Source: Amorphophallus konjac | Lineage: Eukaryota > Streptophyta > Magnoliopsida > Alismatales > Araceae | DNA: 64,000 nt | Reading direction: 5' to 3' | NCBI GenBank assembly: GCA_022559845.1 | Contig: CM040124.1 | Span: 73,493,491-73,557,490 of the forward strand | Position numbers and translations under genes: made by a program | Part shown: piece by piece, positions 47,159 through 56,594 of the stretch | Position numbering within the stretch: the stretch's first letter is position 1 | Layout: every line of letters begins with the position of its first letter | The notes under the pieces: generated by a model | What the model saw: only the letters and a program-made list of their open reading frames with translations | Databases searched by the model: none | Told to the model about the DNA's origin: nothing

Positions 47159-48309
47159 TGTATTTGCTTTGCCTTTTCTCTTTGTATGTTTTTCCTTTTT
47201 CTGAAGAAAAAACTTCTCTTGTTGTGTAAAGGAAAAGACGTAAGGCAGTAGCATTATGATGAAAACTTAACTCTTTTGTACCGCCATTGCCGTAGTTTGA
47301 CCAGCGTATCCGCAGTAGTGGTTGGGCGAACGTCTGACAGGGTGTCTTTCCATTTTCTCATGCTTTAATTGCCCGGCCGTTTCGTGTGTCCCGCTGGGAT
47401 GGAACTGAGGAGTCTGAGGTGACCGTTCGGAGGGAGAAGTCCCTTTAGCTTGTTTTCGAGGGGAGAATCATTTAAGGCAAGTAACCTCCATTTGCCTATA
47501 AAAGGTCTGAATGGTGTCTCTCCCTTTCCATTGCTTAGGGTTTTCTCTGACGGTCTTTCCTCTCTCCTTCTTCACGAAACATTGTGCCGTTGAATTTGAA
47601 GCATGGAAGATGTTCTGGAAGATGAAGCTGCCGATGATGGAGGGCAGAGAGTCCTTGCTGCTTCGGGTTTGAAGGGAGTTCGACGGCCGACAGGCAGATC
47701 TGAAGGGGGTTCGACGTATGGAAGCACGTCGTCCTCTTTTATCAACTCCGGCCGGCGCTTGCGGGGAGGGGCGTGACGGTTGACAGATGGGGGAATCAGG
47801 CACCCCTTTTCCTCGTCCCTCCCCGCTCACTCTCTGGAGAGGATCCCTCAAGATTCCTCTCCACTTCCTGCTTCTTCTCCCCCTTCCTTGCAGCCTCTTT
47901 CTGTTTCTTCTGCCCTTCTCATCATTTCGTTCACTCTTCGGAGGGTGCCTGCACTCTCTTCCTTCCAAAGAGTTGGCTTCCTTTTCCCCTTAATCTTCCT
48001 TGCTCAACTTGGAAGGTAGCCATCTTCTTCATAATCCCTCTGTCACCTTTGTTCCGAGTTGCCTGAGCAAACGGGGTCGACTATCCTTTATCCGAGCCAG
48101 TTTCTACACGAGGTAGAGTCAGTGGCTGGACGCAGGAAGGCTAACCGAGTCAGTCGAGCGATGGGCTCGTACGGTGGCACCAGATGGATTTTTACTTTTT
48201 TGACATGTATTGTTTTGGCTTCGGCCTTTCTGTTGTACAAGCAAGTTGTTTGAATAAAAGAGGAAAGAAACTTTTGATTTATCTCATATTGTTTGCACAA
48301 CTGAAGTGT
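47159..48309. other. Untranslated space between additional ORF and integrase of element L
   Basis: The two reading frames converge here. I see no further gene. The stretch 47770-48010 is pyrimidine-rich on the plus strand and produces several overlapping short frames without motifs. Transcript ends of both converging units would be expected here, but I cannot identify polyadenylation signals with confidence. Confidence 0.5.
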
Positions 48310-48668
48310 TCAGAAATAGAACTTGCGTAGTGTAGTTACGTTCCACGTCCGAGGGATGGGTTCTCCTTCCATAGTAGATAGCCAGTATGCTCCTTTCCCG
48401 AGCGTCTCGACCACTCGGTAGGGGTCTTCCCAATTAGGGGATAGCTTGCCCGCCGCCTCAAGTGGTCGAGAGGCTTCGACTTTCCCTGAGAACGAAGTCT
48501 CTTGGTTGAAAGTGTCTATCTCGGACTTTGGTGTTGTAGTATCGAGTGAGGCGGCGTTGATATTCCGTTGCACGGATGCTGGCAATCTGTCGGAGTTCAT
48601 CCGCTAGGTCGAGGTTTTCGAGCAGTTTCTGGTCGTTTGCCTTGGGCGAGAAACAGATGACTCGGAGG
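48310..48668 (-). pseudogene. Integrase C-terminus of element L, distal to the solo LTR
   Basis: It reads LLENLDLADELRQ, RLTRYYNTKVRDRHFQPRDF, then after a frameshift near 48480 KLSPNWEDPYRVVETLGKG and RTWNVTTLRKF. It is the same fold as the integrase end at 1-366. It is cut off on the right by the solo LTR at 48669. The continuation is at 50695. Confidence 0.88.
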
Positions 48669-49306
48669 TGTTGACACCCATTTTTAGCCCGCAAGTTACG
48701 TCATTTCTCTTATTCATCATTTTTGATGTCCCGAATTAGCCATTTTTTTGGAGCCTTCTTGGGTGGATTTCGAGCTCATTTTCATTGTTCTCTATCCTTT
48801 GAGCCCTAGAGATCATGATTTCTTAGAGTCCCTGGAGCTTATCTTATCAACTTCCGACTTCTAAGTCGACTTACGGCCCATTTAGGTCGGCTTCCATCAA
48901 GCAATCGGCTCTCTCTCACTGTGTAGTCTTGAAAGTGGTTCTTTTTCACCCTCTTCCAGTCCTCTATTCAAACTGTTCCCTTCACCAAAGTTGTTTAATT
49001 TTTAAAGATCTACAATTGCTTCTTCTACGCCATTGGCCAGTTCTATCTCGATTGTGAGCTATTCTAATTTTTTTGGAATGCTATGCTGCTCACCTACGTC
49101 CCAGAATTTTCTCTCTCTATTCTAGCCCCATTCTCTCCCTTTTATGATCATTTTCTCATCTTGCTCTTTTCATGAAAGTTGTTCCTCTTTCAGTTATCTA
49201 TAATTTCTTCTTCTACCACTTTCGATAGTTCTGCACCGTTTGAGAGATAGACTTCCATTTCTGAAGTCACGCGTAGTCTGCCCAAAATGTTCCTTCATCG
49301 GTGTGA

Positions 49307-49493
49307 AGGTCTATTAGTAGACCGTCAGAGACCATGTGACGGTCTATCGTAAGACCGTCACAGCCCAAGTGACGGTCTATTAATAGACCATTACACCTAA
49401 ACTTGCCTAAAATCATCCCGTTCGACCCTCGGAGCCTGACGGTCCTACCCTAGACCGTTTGTTGACTCTGGCGGTCTTATGATAGACCGCTAG
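49307..49493. repeat. Cluster of CGGTCT..AGACCG imperfect palindromes in solo LTR J
   Basis: Five imperfect inverted repeats occur in 187 bp. The best are 49336-49361 (arms GTGACGGTCTA / AGACCGTCAC), 49369-49394 (GTGACGGTCTATTA / TAATAGACC) and 49468-49493 (CTGGCGGTCT / AGACCGCTAG). Others are at 49307 and 49438. Confidence 0.9.
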
Positions 49494-49913
49494 ATGACAC
49501 CGAGAGTCCAATTCGTGCTGGACTCTGCTCTGCTTCTGTGCGCCGTGGCCCTCTTGTAGAGCACATAACTTCTTGAATTCTACTCCGAATTGAGCGCCGT
49601 TTGTTCCTATGGTTTCACCTTTATATTATCTTTAAGTTGGTCTATAGATCTCAGATTTTCATTGGCTATCTTGCTCAGAAACGTGGATGAAAGTTGTGAG
49701 TTTATGCATCCTAGTTCAACACAAACTCCGCAGATTAAGCTCTGGGGCTCCCTTCTAGAAGCAATATCTTCCAGATCCTTCCACCAAATTGAGTCTCACT
49801 TGTTCTTACATCTTATCCTTTATATTATCTCGAGATTGATCCATAGAACACGAATTTTGGTGGACTCTATCCTCTAAAATCTTGGGAGAACTTTCTAGGT
49901 TTTTCTGTAACCT

Positions 49914-49923
49914 CTATATAAAC
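49914..49923 (+). promoter_or_regulatory. TATA box in solo LTR J
   Basis: CTATATAAAC lies 346 bp upstream of the candidate intron. The homologous LTR has CTATAAATAG at 63051-63060 (minus strand) at the corresponding place. Confidence 0.7.
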
Positions 49924-50268
49924 TACCCAGTTCGCAGTTGCAAAAAAAGGGCTCTTTCCGGACGTGGGGCGAAGCCATGCTGCAACTCCAACTCACAACT
50001 TTGACCCTGACTTGAAGAGGGAAGTATTAACTTTCAATTCCATCTTTCTGGGCTTAATTTGATTATCTGTACGCTTAGTTCTCCTCCTCTCAAAATCACA
50101 AATCATCACAATTTTCTGCACTTTTCTGCTACACATGCGTTTTTCCCCGTTTTACATCAATGATTTCTCTCTATTCTCTCAATCAAATCTCGTGATTTCA
50201 AATCTCATACATGTACAACACACACCTATCTTTTCCACCCTTCCACAGGGGTTAAAAACCTCCCTCCG

Positions 50269-50373
50269 GTGAGTTTGCCCTCAATTTCTACCCCTATTTT
50301 ATCACTCCACGATTGATACTACATTCCATGACTTAATGGATTTTTACCTTTATGTTTTTTCTTTGTTTTGCAG
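50269..50373 (+). other. Candidate LTR intron in solo LTR J
   Basis: The donor is CTCCG|GTGAGTTT and the acceptor CTTTGTTTTGCAG|GAGAGC, 105 bp, with a T-rich tract before the AG. It aligns with 62668-62775 and 29638-29752. Confidence 0.55.
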
Positions 50374-50694
50374 GAGAGCATGATATGAACGTGAGGCCCT
50401 CTTCTTCTAGCCGGCTGGAAGACGAGGAGGTTTGAATCCACATCATTCCCCGCACCCCTTTGTCAAGCGCGATCAAGTCTTCATCTTTTTCCAAGGTACT
50501 CAACCTCGTTTCCTCCATCTCTTCATTCCTTTGGCGTTGTTGTGACTTTGGTGGCGATCACGGTATGTTTCGATGTCTATTTAACCCCCTTTTGTGTTTA
50601 CTTTCATGTCGGTTCATGCTTGTTCATGTGCATATACACATGCTTAGTTGAAGGGGGCGGGATAGGAATCTAATTAAAACAAATCTATAGGAGG

Positions 50695-51371
50695 GAGGGA
50701 TTGGCAACCTCCAACGGGATCACGGCCTTGGTGCCGTACACCAGCTGAAAGGGACTTTCACCGGTTGCCGTTCTGGGAGTCGTTCTGTGTGACCAAAGTA
50801 CGCTTGGCAATTCCTCGAGCCAGCTACCCTTGGCTTTGCCGAGCCTGGTCTTGATGCCTTTCAAGATAGTCTTACTGGCATTTTTGACCAGCCCGTTAGC
50901 CTGAGGGTGGGCAATCGAAGTAAAGTGATTGCGAATGCTTTGGTCGGCACATCTGTGTTGAAAATAACGAGAATCAAATTACCGGCCATTATCGCTCACT
51001 ATCACCCGGGGGATGCCGTAGCGACAGATGATCGATTTCCAGACAAAACTCCAGACGATTGTCTCGGTGATCCTAGCTATGGCTTCGGCCTCGATCCACT
51101 TGGTGAAGTAGTCGATGGCGACGATGACGAACTTCTTCTGGGCCTGAGCCGTAGGGAACGGCCCAAGGATGTCGATCCCCCACCGAGCGAAGGGATAAGG
51201 CTCGGCTAGGGTGATGAGCTCCGTTGTCGGCTGATGGACCAAGTGATCAAATCGCCGGCATCGGTCACACTGTTGCACGTAGGTCGAGCAGTCGCGCTGT
51301 AGAGTGGGCCACCAGTAACCCTGCCGAAGCAAGATTCTGGCGAGCGACCTTCCTCCTAATGCGCTCCACAC
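50695..51371 (-). pseudogene. Integrase zinc-binding and catalytic core, element L
   Basis: It shows LLRQGYWWPTLQRDC, CDRCRRF (zinc pair), FARWGIDILGPFPTA with the first catalytic Asp, and IPRVIVSDNGR with the second. A TAA follows NGR where relatives have CAA. Further left the frame continues through SIAHPQANGLVKNA (with the catalytic region before Glu altered) and SHRTTPRTATGESPF to the solo LTR. A frameshift near 51360 separates it from the RNase H frame. Confidence 0.88.
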
Positions 51372-52483
51372 AGGCCTTCGTGAACCTCATGGATCGCTCG
51401 GTTGGCTTCGTCAGCACTGATGCACTTCAGGAGGGGACCGGAGAGGGATCTGCGGTATAAAGTGCCGTCCAGAATGATGAATCGCCGAGCTTGATACTTC
51501 AATCTCTGGGCTTCCTGAGGATCGGGAGGCTCCTGAGAGTCTTGGAGCCACGACAGATAGGGGGTACGCCAGTCGCTTGGGGAGGCCGAGTCAATAGCCA
51601 TGAGCTCTGAATCAATGCTCGGTCGCTCTAGCTCTTCGAGAAGGACCGATCGAGTACCTTCGGGGTCAAGAGAGGAGGACAGCCGAGAGAGGGCGTCCGC
51701 TCGGGAGTTTTCCTCCCGAGCTATTCGGACTATCTCAAAACTCTCGAACTGTTGTGCCACAGTTCTGACCAGCTGGAGGTATTTGACCAGCGGTGCTTCT
51801 CGAGCTTCGTAATCGCCATTGACTTGGCTAGCGACCAGTTGGGAGTCAGTGTGAATTCTGACTCGCTCAGCCCCCAACCGCCGGGCCATTCGGGCTCCCG
51901 AGATAAGGGCTTCATACTCGGAGGCGTTGTTGGATGCCTGGAAGTTGAACTTCACGGTGTATTACAACTCTGCTCCTTCGGAGGACTTCAGGAGGATCCC
52001 AGGGCCGCTCCCAGCCGAGTTGGAGGATCCGTCGACGAACAATTCCCAGGTTGGCCCGGGTACGGAAGGAGATTTTTCTTCGACCGGGATGGTGCTCTCG
52101 GCGATGAAGTCGGCGAGCGCCTGTCCTTTGACAGCCGAGCGGGGCCGATACGATATATCGTAGGCCCCGAGCATGATGGCCCATTTGACGAGGCGTCCCG
52201 AGGCTTCTGGGTGGGCGAGGATCTTCTTCAGTGGTTCTCCGGTTAGCACGATGATAGAGTGTCCTTGGAAATAGGGTCGAAGGCGCTTGGCCGAGGTAAC
52301 CAACGCTAGCACGAGTTTCTCGGTTGCGGGGTACCTTCTTTCAGCCTCGTTGAGCACCTTGCTAGTGTAGTAGACCGGTCTCTCGACTCCTGAATCATTT
52401 CTGACCAGGACCGAGTTAACTGTGGATGGAGTTGCCGAAAGGTAGAGATGAAAGGCTTCACCTCGGATAGGCTTGGACAGCAC
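51372..52483 (-). pseudogene. RNase H and additional RNase H domain, element L
   Basis: The first domain reads AFHLYLSATPSTVNSVLVRN, ERRYPATEKLVLALV and RLVKWAIMLGAYDISYRPR. It is the usual gypsy RNase H; the first Asp of its active site is Ser (LYLSATP, where D is usual). A second RNase H follows: WELFVDGSSNSAGSGPGILL, a TAA at 51962-51964, ASNNASEYEALISGARMA, IHTDSQLVASQVNG and REENSRADALSRL, with the D-E-D-D residues visible. Two consecutive RNase H domains are a known feature of Tat elements. The linker between them ends in KGQALADFIAE. Confidence 0.88.
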
Positions 52484-52531
52484 CGGGGGCGAAGCCAGGA
52501 ACTCCTTAAGCTCGATAAATGCTCTTTGGCA

Positions 52532-53541
52532 TTACTCGTCCCATGCGAACGTAGCAGATGCCATTTTGGGCCCCCTCAACAGTTTGAAGAAGGGTAGGCA
52601 TCGTTCGGCCGCACGGGACAAGAATCTGCTGAGCGCGACAATGCGCCCGGTCAGGCGTTGAACTTCCTTGGTACAGGTGAGCGGGCACATGTCCAGGATG
52701 GCCTGGACCTTGTCGGGGTTGGCCTCGATCCCACGCTGGGTGACTAAGAAGCCGAATTTCCCGGACCTTACTCTGAAGGCACACTTGTTGGGGTTGAGCT
52801 TCATATTGTACCTCAGGAGGGTGTTGAAGGCCTCGGCTAGGTTGGCAAAGTGGTCCTCGGCCTTGGGGGTCTTGACGAGCATGTCATCAATATAGGCCTC
52901 AACGTTCCGGCCGAGCTATCCCTCGAACATATGATTGACCAGCCTCTAGTACGTGGCTCCAGCGTTCTTCAACCCAAAAGGCATCCGGGTGTAGTAGTAT
53001 ACGCCGAAGTCGGTGATGAAGGTGGTCTTCTCGATGTCTTCTGGATTCATTCTGATCTGGTGGTAACCTGAATAGGCATCCAGGAAGCTGAGTATCTCAT
53101 TGCCCGAGGTTGAGTCAACCAGTTGGTCGATGCTCGGTAATGGATAGCAGTCCTTTGGTGTGGCTTTGTTCAGGTCAGTGAAGTCCACGCACATTCGTCA
53201 CTTTCCTGAAGCTTTTGGCACCGGGACGACGTTAGCCAGCCACGTAGGGTACAGGACCGGTCAAAAAATACCAGTCTTTTGCCCCTTGGTGACTTGCTCC
53301 TTGATGATCGCCTACTTTTCTAGCGCGTGCTTCCTTCTGCGTTGTTGTACAGGCTTCACGGTTGGGTCGAGGTTCAGTTTGTGCATCACCATCTTCTCCG
53401 GTATTCCGGGGAGTTGATCATCAGACCATGCAAAGACTCGGATGTACATGAAAAGAAACTCTTTGTATTACTGCTGACCCTCAGATGGTAGGTCGGATCC
53501 AATCTTTGCTCCCAGGGTCGGGTCATCATTTAGGAAAACCG
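52532..53541 (-). pseudogene. Reverse transcriptase, element L
   Basis: Fingers and palm read MCVDFTDLNKATPKDCYPLP, SFLDAYSGYHQIRM and RMPFGLKNAGATY (52946-53194). The catalytic box YIDDMLVKT lies at about 52870-52896, followed by MKLNPNKCAFRVRSGKFGFL and VQRLTGRIVALSRFLSR. It is the typical Tat-type RT. A stop near 52915 separates GATY from YIDD. The N-terminal 110 codons (53195-53541) are in frame but with several stops. Confidence 0.9.
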
Positions 53542-54477
53542 TTAGTAACTCGCCTCCAGGCTCGGAGGTTGCGGGTTTTTCCTCGACTTCCCGGGGGCCA
53601 TTGTTCTTCCCGTCCGGCCTTGTGGCTTCAACAAGATATTATAGCACCTTCTGGGCATCGCCTGGTTGTCCCGGACTTCCCCCACCCCCTTTTTAGTGGG
53701 GAACTTCATCTTTTGGTGATAGGTAGAGGGCACCGCTTTCGTTCGGCTAAGGGTTCCTCGGCCGAAGATTACGTTGCATGCTATCATACCCTTGATCACT
53801 ATGAAGTCCACCATAACCGTAACGGTTTTGGGTCGAGTGTCGAGAGTAACCGGCAGGCTTAGGGCTCCCTCGGGATAAGTGGCCTGGCCATTGAACCCGC
53901 AAAGGGGGGTTCGGATCCGGCGGAGTTTAGACGGATTCTCCCCCATCTTAAGGAAACACTCATAATATAAAACATCAGGGGCACTTCCATTGTCAACTAG
54001 AATCCTGTCTACGTTACAATGGTTTATCGTGGCCGATATGACTAGGGCATCGTCATGCGGGGTGGTCAGCCCTTCTAGGTCTTGGTCGGAGAAGACTATG
54101 ACCTGGGGCTCACTTGGCGGGGTCTTGGGAGGCTCAATGGCCCTGCTCACCCGCTCAGCATGACGCATCCTTCCTCGGCCACTGTCTCCTCCTGATGCAG
54201 CTCCTCCAGCTATGACGGTTATGTTGACCCCGCGAGGGGCGTTGTCTATTTCCTCTGGGGTGCCTCGATCTTCCTTATGCCCAGCCATGAACCGGGACAG
54301 GTGTCCCTGGCGGACGAGGCGCTCGATCTCATCCTGGAGCTGGTGGCAATCGCCGGTGTGGTGCCTGTGGTCGCTATGGAACAGGCAATGTTTGCTGCGA
54401 TTGCGGCTTTTCGACTTCATTGGCTCGGGTTGGCGGAGGAGGCCCGAGCTTTTGATGTCTTCATATATCTCGTACAC
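53542..54477 (-). pseudogene. Gag zinc knuckle and aspartic protease, element L
   Basis: The open frame begins upstream of ATG 54477. It shows the knuckle CLFHSDHRHHTGDC then HQLQDEIERLVRQGHLSRF, a Tat signature in which the canonical first CxxC is C-x-F-H. The protease motif is RILVDNGSAPDVLY, with Asn in place of Ser/Thr in D-S/T-G, and the second conserved block is MIACNVIFGRGTL. The frame differs from both gag and RT frames, so one shift lies on each side. Confidence 0.85.
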
Positions 54478-55721
54478 AGGAGAGGTTAAGGGAGTGTACC
54501 GCTCGTACTTCCGGGACGGTTCTTTATGCTCCCCGTATCAGTTCCGCCTTTTTCCTTGGCCCGAGCTTGACTCGGGTGCTCGCTTCTTGTCCCCCTCCTG
54601 ACCCGAGCCGGTTGTGCCTCGGCATGCGCTGAGAACTTCTTCACACTCAGGATGGCGTAAGGCCAGAGTCACTAGCTCGGCAAGGGTCGAGGGAGGGTGG
54701 AGGACAAGCTCGCGACGGTGGTTTTCATCCCGGGTGCCTCCGGTCAGCGCGGTTATGGCCGAGGCTACATCCAGGCAGGGGATTCTCAGGGCTTCCGACT
54801 TAAATCGGTTTATGTAGGCCCGTGAGTTTCTCCCCTTGCACCTGTTTGAGAGCCAATAGCCCCGCTACTGACTTGGGGGGTCGCTGCCGGTGAAACTCTC
54901 CTTAAATACTCGCCCAAACTGCTTGAAGTCTCGGATGGATCCGGGGGCGAGGGCTCAGAACCATGCTTGGGCGCCTTGGACCAGGGTGGTCACGAAGGCT
55001 CAGCATTTGATGGCGTCGAACGCCCCGTGAAGGGTCATCACGGCGTCGAAGCTGTTGAAGTGGCCGGCCGTGTCGCCCTGGCCGTCGTAAGACTTGAAGG
55101 CTGGAATGGGGATTATGGGAGATATCTCTACCTTCAAGATATAGTAGAGAACGAGGATTTCTCCTCGTCCTCTATTGGGGAGGTCTTCTGCAAGGCGCAT
55201 AAGGCGCGCTCCTACTCTGCGAAGTGCCTCTCGAACTCTCGCAGATGGAGGGATAACTTCGGCTACAGTTGTGACGTGGGGCTATGGGGACGCGATGGCA
55301 GGCTATCCTGGCGCTCCCTGGGGACTTCGGTCTCCCGGTGCGGATGACGTTCCCCAAGTTTTCCCCGCTTCGGCGTGGAGGAGGCCTATTTCTCTAGAGG
55401 AGGGGCTTGTGAAGGTCCTCCTGACCTGTTGCGAATAAGCTGCCATCCTCGGAGGGTGAAGCGACCTCCGGCAGTGTGTTGGGACGCGTCTCTGCGGGGA
55501 GGGCTTTCTGGAGGGATGCGTGACCTTCCTTCCCTGGCCGCCTGGGTCCTCATGAGTTCCACGAGGACATCCAGTTTTGCGTTGAGGGCTTGGAAAGCGT
55601 CAGCACCCTCATTTGATGGTTGCCCTATTGCCGCGGGCAGAGGTGGTTCATCGGATGGGGTGCTGGCATCGAAGGGGGGGTCTTGCGTGGCCTGAGAAGG
55701 GGCTTCTCCCCCCGCCACCAT
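54478..55721 (-). pseudogene. Gag N-terminal half, element L
   Basis: It starts at ATG 55721 (MVAGGEAPSQATQ), 67 bp from the primer site. It reads NAKLDVLVELMRTQAAREG, then after a frameshift PIPAFKSYDGQGDTAGHFNS and FDAVMTLHGAFDAIKC (55000-55200), the core of the retrotransposon gag domain. Further frames to 54478 are degenerate. At least two frameshifts occur. Confidence 0.8.
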
Positions 55722-55789
55722 GGCCTTCCCCCTATCACCGACGGATCTCCTCCCTGTACTTCTTCACACCATGATGGCTCTTTGATCGT

Positions 55790-55807
55790 TTCCCACAGAC
55801 GGCGCCA
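55790..55807 (-). other. Primer-binding site, element L
   Basis: On the minus strand it reads TGGCGCCGTCTGTGGGAA, two bases after the 5' LTR. The first nine bases match the complement of a tRNA ending ACGGCGCCA, such as plant tRNA-Asp; later bases match less well, so the primer is tentative. Confidence 0.75.
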
Positions 55808-55809
55808 GA

Positions 55810-56589
55810 TGAAGAGGGGTGATCTCGCGCTGGTCCTGAGCTGGGGAGATGATCACCAATCAGTGAACTGCAAGGAAAGGGAAACGGATCAGGGGGCCCA
55901 GGGATGGTTCCCTGGGGAAAACCCTCTGATGCCTAAGTCAGTAGGGCAGTGGTGGAAGCTATGATAGGAGGAGGATGGAGATGCACGAGATCCCTCTCCA
56001 CCAAGGTGGTGAAGTGGTTTCTGCTCAGGAAGTTTTAGGCGTACGTCGGCCTTACCTTTTGCTGGAGGGAGTCCCTGATTTAAACAGTGCACTAGCCTCA
56101 TGAGTCCCGTAAGCCGAGGAGTTCCAGGCGGGGGTTACGTCCTCGACGTGGGCTCTTTACGTCCTCATCGTGGGCTCTTTATAACCTTGAGGACTTGTGG
56201 GTCCCTTATCTTTGTGAACTACTGCTCAGAAAGGGCTCTCAGCGGCGGCGTAGATAAGCAATCGTCGGTCGACCCAAGTATAAAGAGTGCCAGCCCTATC
56301 CGAGCGATAAGCATAGCTCGGATGCAGCTCGGTCGGAGTCGGTGCGGGGCGCTAGTTTTTATCTCGGTGAGGGGGATAGGTCGGGTTTGGATCTTCCTCT
56401 GACTGGACCGACGCTCGGGCCTTCCGAGCCTAATGGCCTCCGAGGAAGGGCTTGACCCCGAGTGATCTTATTGAGCTTTTATGCTAAGTGGGCCCTACGG
56501 GGCTGTAAATTAGATGAGCTGGGCCTCGTTTGGTCTTGCTGGACTTGGTTTGACCGCTCTTACATGGGCTACAGAAATCCCCCTCTCCA
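55810..56589 (-). repeat. 5' LTR of element L
   Basis: It is 780 bp, TGAAGAGGGG to CCCTCTCCA, followed by the TSD AACCC. Confidence 0.95.
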
Positions 56590-56594
56590 AACCC

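Larger units (their letters stand above)
48669..50689 (+). repeat. Solo LTR J inserted in integrase of element L
   Basis: TGTTGACACCC...AAATCTATA, 2021 bp, flanked by an exact GGAGG duplication (48664-48668, 50690-50694). The last dinucleotide is TA; the homologous LTR at 62185 shows the ancestral end was TCTACA. No internal sequence, primer site or second LTR is present, so it is a solo LTR formed by recombination. It has a TATA box (49914-49923), a palindrome cluster (49307-49493) and a candidate intron (50269-50373). Confidence 0.92.
43321..56589 (-). mobile_element. Element L: Tat-lineage Ty3/gypsy retrotransposon, 13.3 kb
   Basis: LTRs of 779 and 780 bp have matching inverted ends (TGAAGAGGGG...CCCTCTCCA on plus) and an exact target duplication AACCC (43316-43320 and 56590-56594). 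Minus-strand order is LTR, primer site, gag, protease, RT, RNase H plus a second RNase H, and integrase. An additional ORF on the plus strand (44405-47158) lies between integrase and the 3' LTR. A 2021-bp solo LTR (48669-50689) interrupts integrase, so L was about 11.2 kb when it inserted. Frames are broken in several places. Confidence 0.95.

Noticed and set aside
47468..47968. 166-codon minus-strand Arg-rich frame
   Set aside because: It arises from a pyrimidine-rich stretch of untranslated sequence and has no domain features.
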